A stretch of DNA of 36,314 nt from Geminicoccaceae bacterium. Its GTDB lineage: Bacteria > Pseudomonadota > Alphaproteobacteria > Geminicoccales > Geminicoccaceae. Where the stretch lies: positions 1 to 36,314 of the forward strand of contig JAILZQ010000010.1 in NCBI GenBank assembly GCA_023512415.1, in the 5' to 3' direction. The notes below the pieces were generated by a model. It was not told where the DNA came from, searched no databases, and saw only the letters and a program-made list of their open reading frames with translations. Of this stretch, positions 35,622 to 36,314 are shown in pieces; the first letter of the stretch is position 1, and each line of letters begins with the position of its first letter. A program made the translations under genes and the position numbers.

Positions 35622-36313
35622 CCCGCCGTCCCGACCGGCACCGGCCGCCGGGCCGGGGCCAGCCACCGGCGCCGCCAAGCCTCGAGCATCAACAGGTTCC
35701 ACAACGGGAAGCGACGATCGCAGCGGCCCTCGAGGTGCTGCGCCCAGACCCGCCGCACCGGCGCCGGATCGACCAGACCCGCCTCGGCGAGCCGGCGGGG
35801 ATCGAGCAGGTCCTCGGCCCAGTCGCGCAGCGGACCCCTGAGCCAGTCGTGGATCGGCAGCGAGAAGCCGCGCTTGCCGCGGTCGACGAGTTCGTCCGGT
35901 AGATGGCGGGCGAGCAGCCGGCGCAGGAGATATTTGCCGCTGCCGGCGCGAGCCCGGAGCCCGGGCGGCAGGCGGAAGACGAACGCGACGACCCGGTGAT
36001 CGAGCAGCGGACAACGCGCCTCGAGGCTCACCGCCATGCTCGCCCGATCGAGCTTGGTCAAAATGTCCTCGGGCAGCCAGGACAGCAGGTCGAGGAGCTG
36101 CAGCCGGGTCGCGAGGTCGGGCACGCGGGCGGCGAGCGCGCCGTCGAAGCCCGCCGGCTCCGGCGCCGGCGCCCCCGTGAGGGTCTCGGGTTCGCCCCAG
36201 TGGCTCGCGATCTCGAGGCTCGCCCGTTCGGGCGGGCCCGCCAGGACGCGCGCGAGGCGCCGGGCCCGCTCGGCGAGCCGCTCGGGCTCGAGCCGGCGGG
36301 GCACGAGCCGGCC
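35618..36313 (-). CDS. asnB: Asparagine synthase (glutamine-hydrolysing), C-terminal part (5' end outside window)
   Basis: LLDLLSWLPEDILTKLDRASMAVSLEARCPLLDHRVVAFVFRLPPGLRARAGSGKYLLRRLLARHLPDELVDRGKRGFSLPIHDWLRGPLRDW; frame open to the window edge. Confidence 0.93.
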   Translation of the reverse strand, partial: GRLVPRRLEPERLAERARRLARVLAGPPERASLEIASHWGEPETLTGAPAPEPAGFDGALAARVPDLATRLQLLDLLSWLPEDILTKLDRASMAVSLEARCPLLDHRVVAFVFRLPPGLRARAGSGKYLLRRLLARHLPDELVDRGKRGFSLPIHDWLRGPLRDWAEDLLDPRRLAEAGLVDPAPVRRVWAQHLEGRCDRRFPLWNLLMLEAWRRRWLAPARRPVPVGTAG

Positions 36314-36314
36314 G

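Noticed and set aside
35622-35841. C-terminal extension of the diguanylate cyclase ORF beyond the G8 tract
   Set aside because: Low-complexity Pro/Arg/Ala sequence antisense to asnB; likely a product of the frame slip.
1-36314. CRISPR arrays, tRNA/rRNA genes, insertion sequences or prophage
   Set aside because: No spaced direct repeats, tRNA-like cloverleaf, transposase/integrase motifs or phage structural genes were recognised by eye.

Overview
A very GC-rich, gene-dense bacterial chromosomal segment. It is probably alphaproteobacterial; this is inferred from gene content and GC richness and was not tested. From left to right: (1) a leucine biosynthesis block, leuC (cut by the window edge), leuD and leuB, with a 555-nt leuC-leuD gap holding two intrinsic-terminator-like hairpins; (2) a signal-peptide-bearing Fe/Mn superoxide dismutase; (3) a five-gene peptide/nickel-type ABC importer operon joined by four successive GTGA start/stop overlaps; (4) a minus-strand CUT1-type sugar ABC importer without its own ATPase, plus an FGGY kinase, an LsrF-like class I aldolase and probably an SDR; (5) a Uma2-family protein; (6) an alpha/beta hydrolase and an SDR, then RidA, DadA and an Asp/Glu-racemase-superfamily protein; (7) a stress/PHA-flavoured block: Lon-like protease, UspA-like protein, small hypothetical, host-attachment protein, 3-hydroxyacyl-CoA dehydrogenase, TetR-like regulator, phasin, LOG-family protein, a catalytically degenerate MBL/beta-CASP protein and a hypothetical; (8) an orphan form-II CoxL-type molybdopterin subunit, a PaaI thioesterase and CorA; (9) a PAS-GGDEF diguanylate cyclase with an apparent frame slip at a G8 tract; and (10) the C-terminal part of asnB (cut by the edge). 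The most notable signals are the beta-CASP pseudo-enzyme next to LOG and phasin genes, the shared GCTGC/GCAGC dyads upstream of the phasin and the pseudo-enzyme, and the poly-G frame slip in the diguanylate cyclase. I saw no tRNA, rRNA, CRISPR array, transposase or prophage genes. All family calls are by eye from protein motifs; no searches were run.
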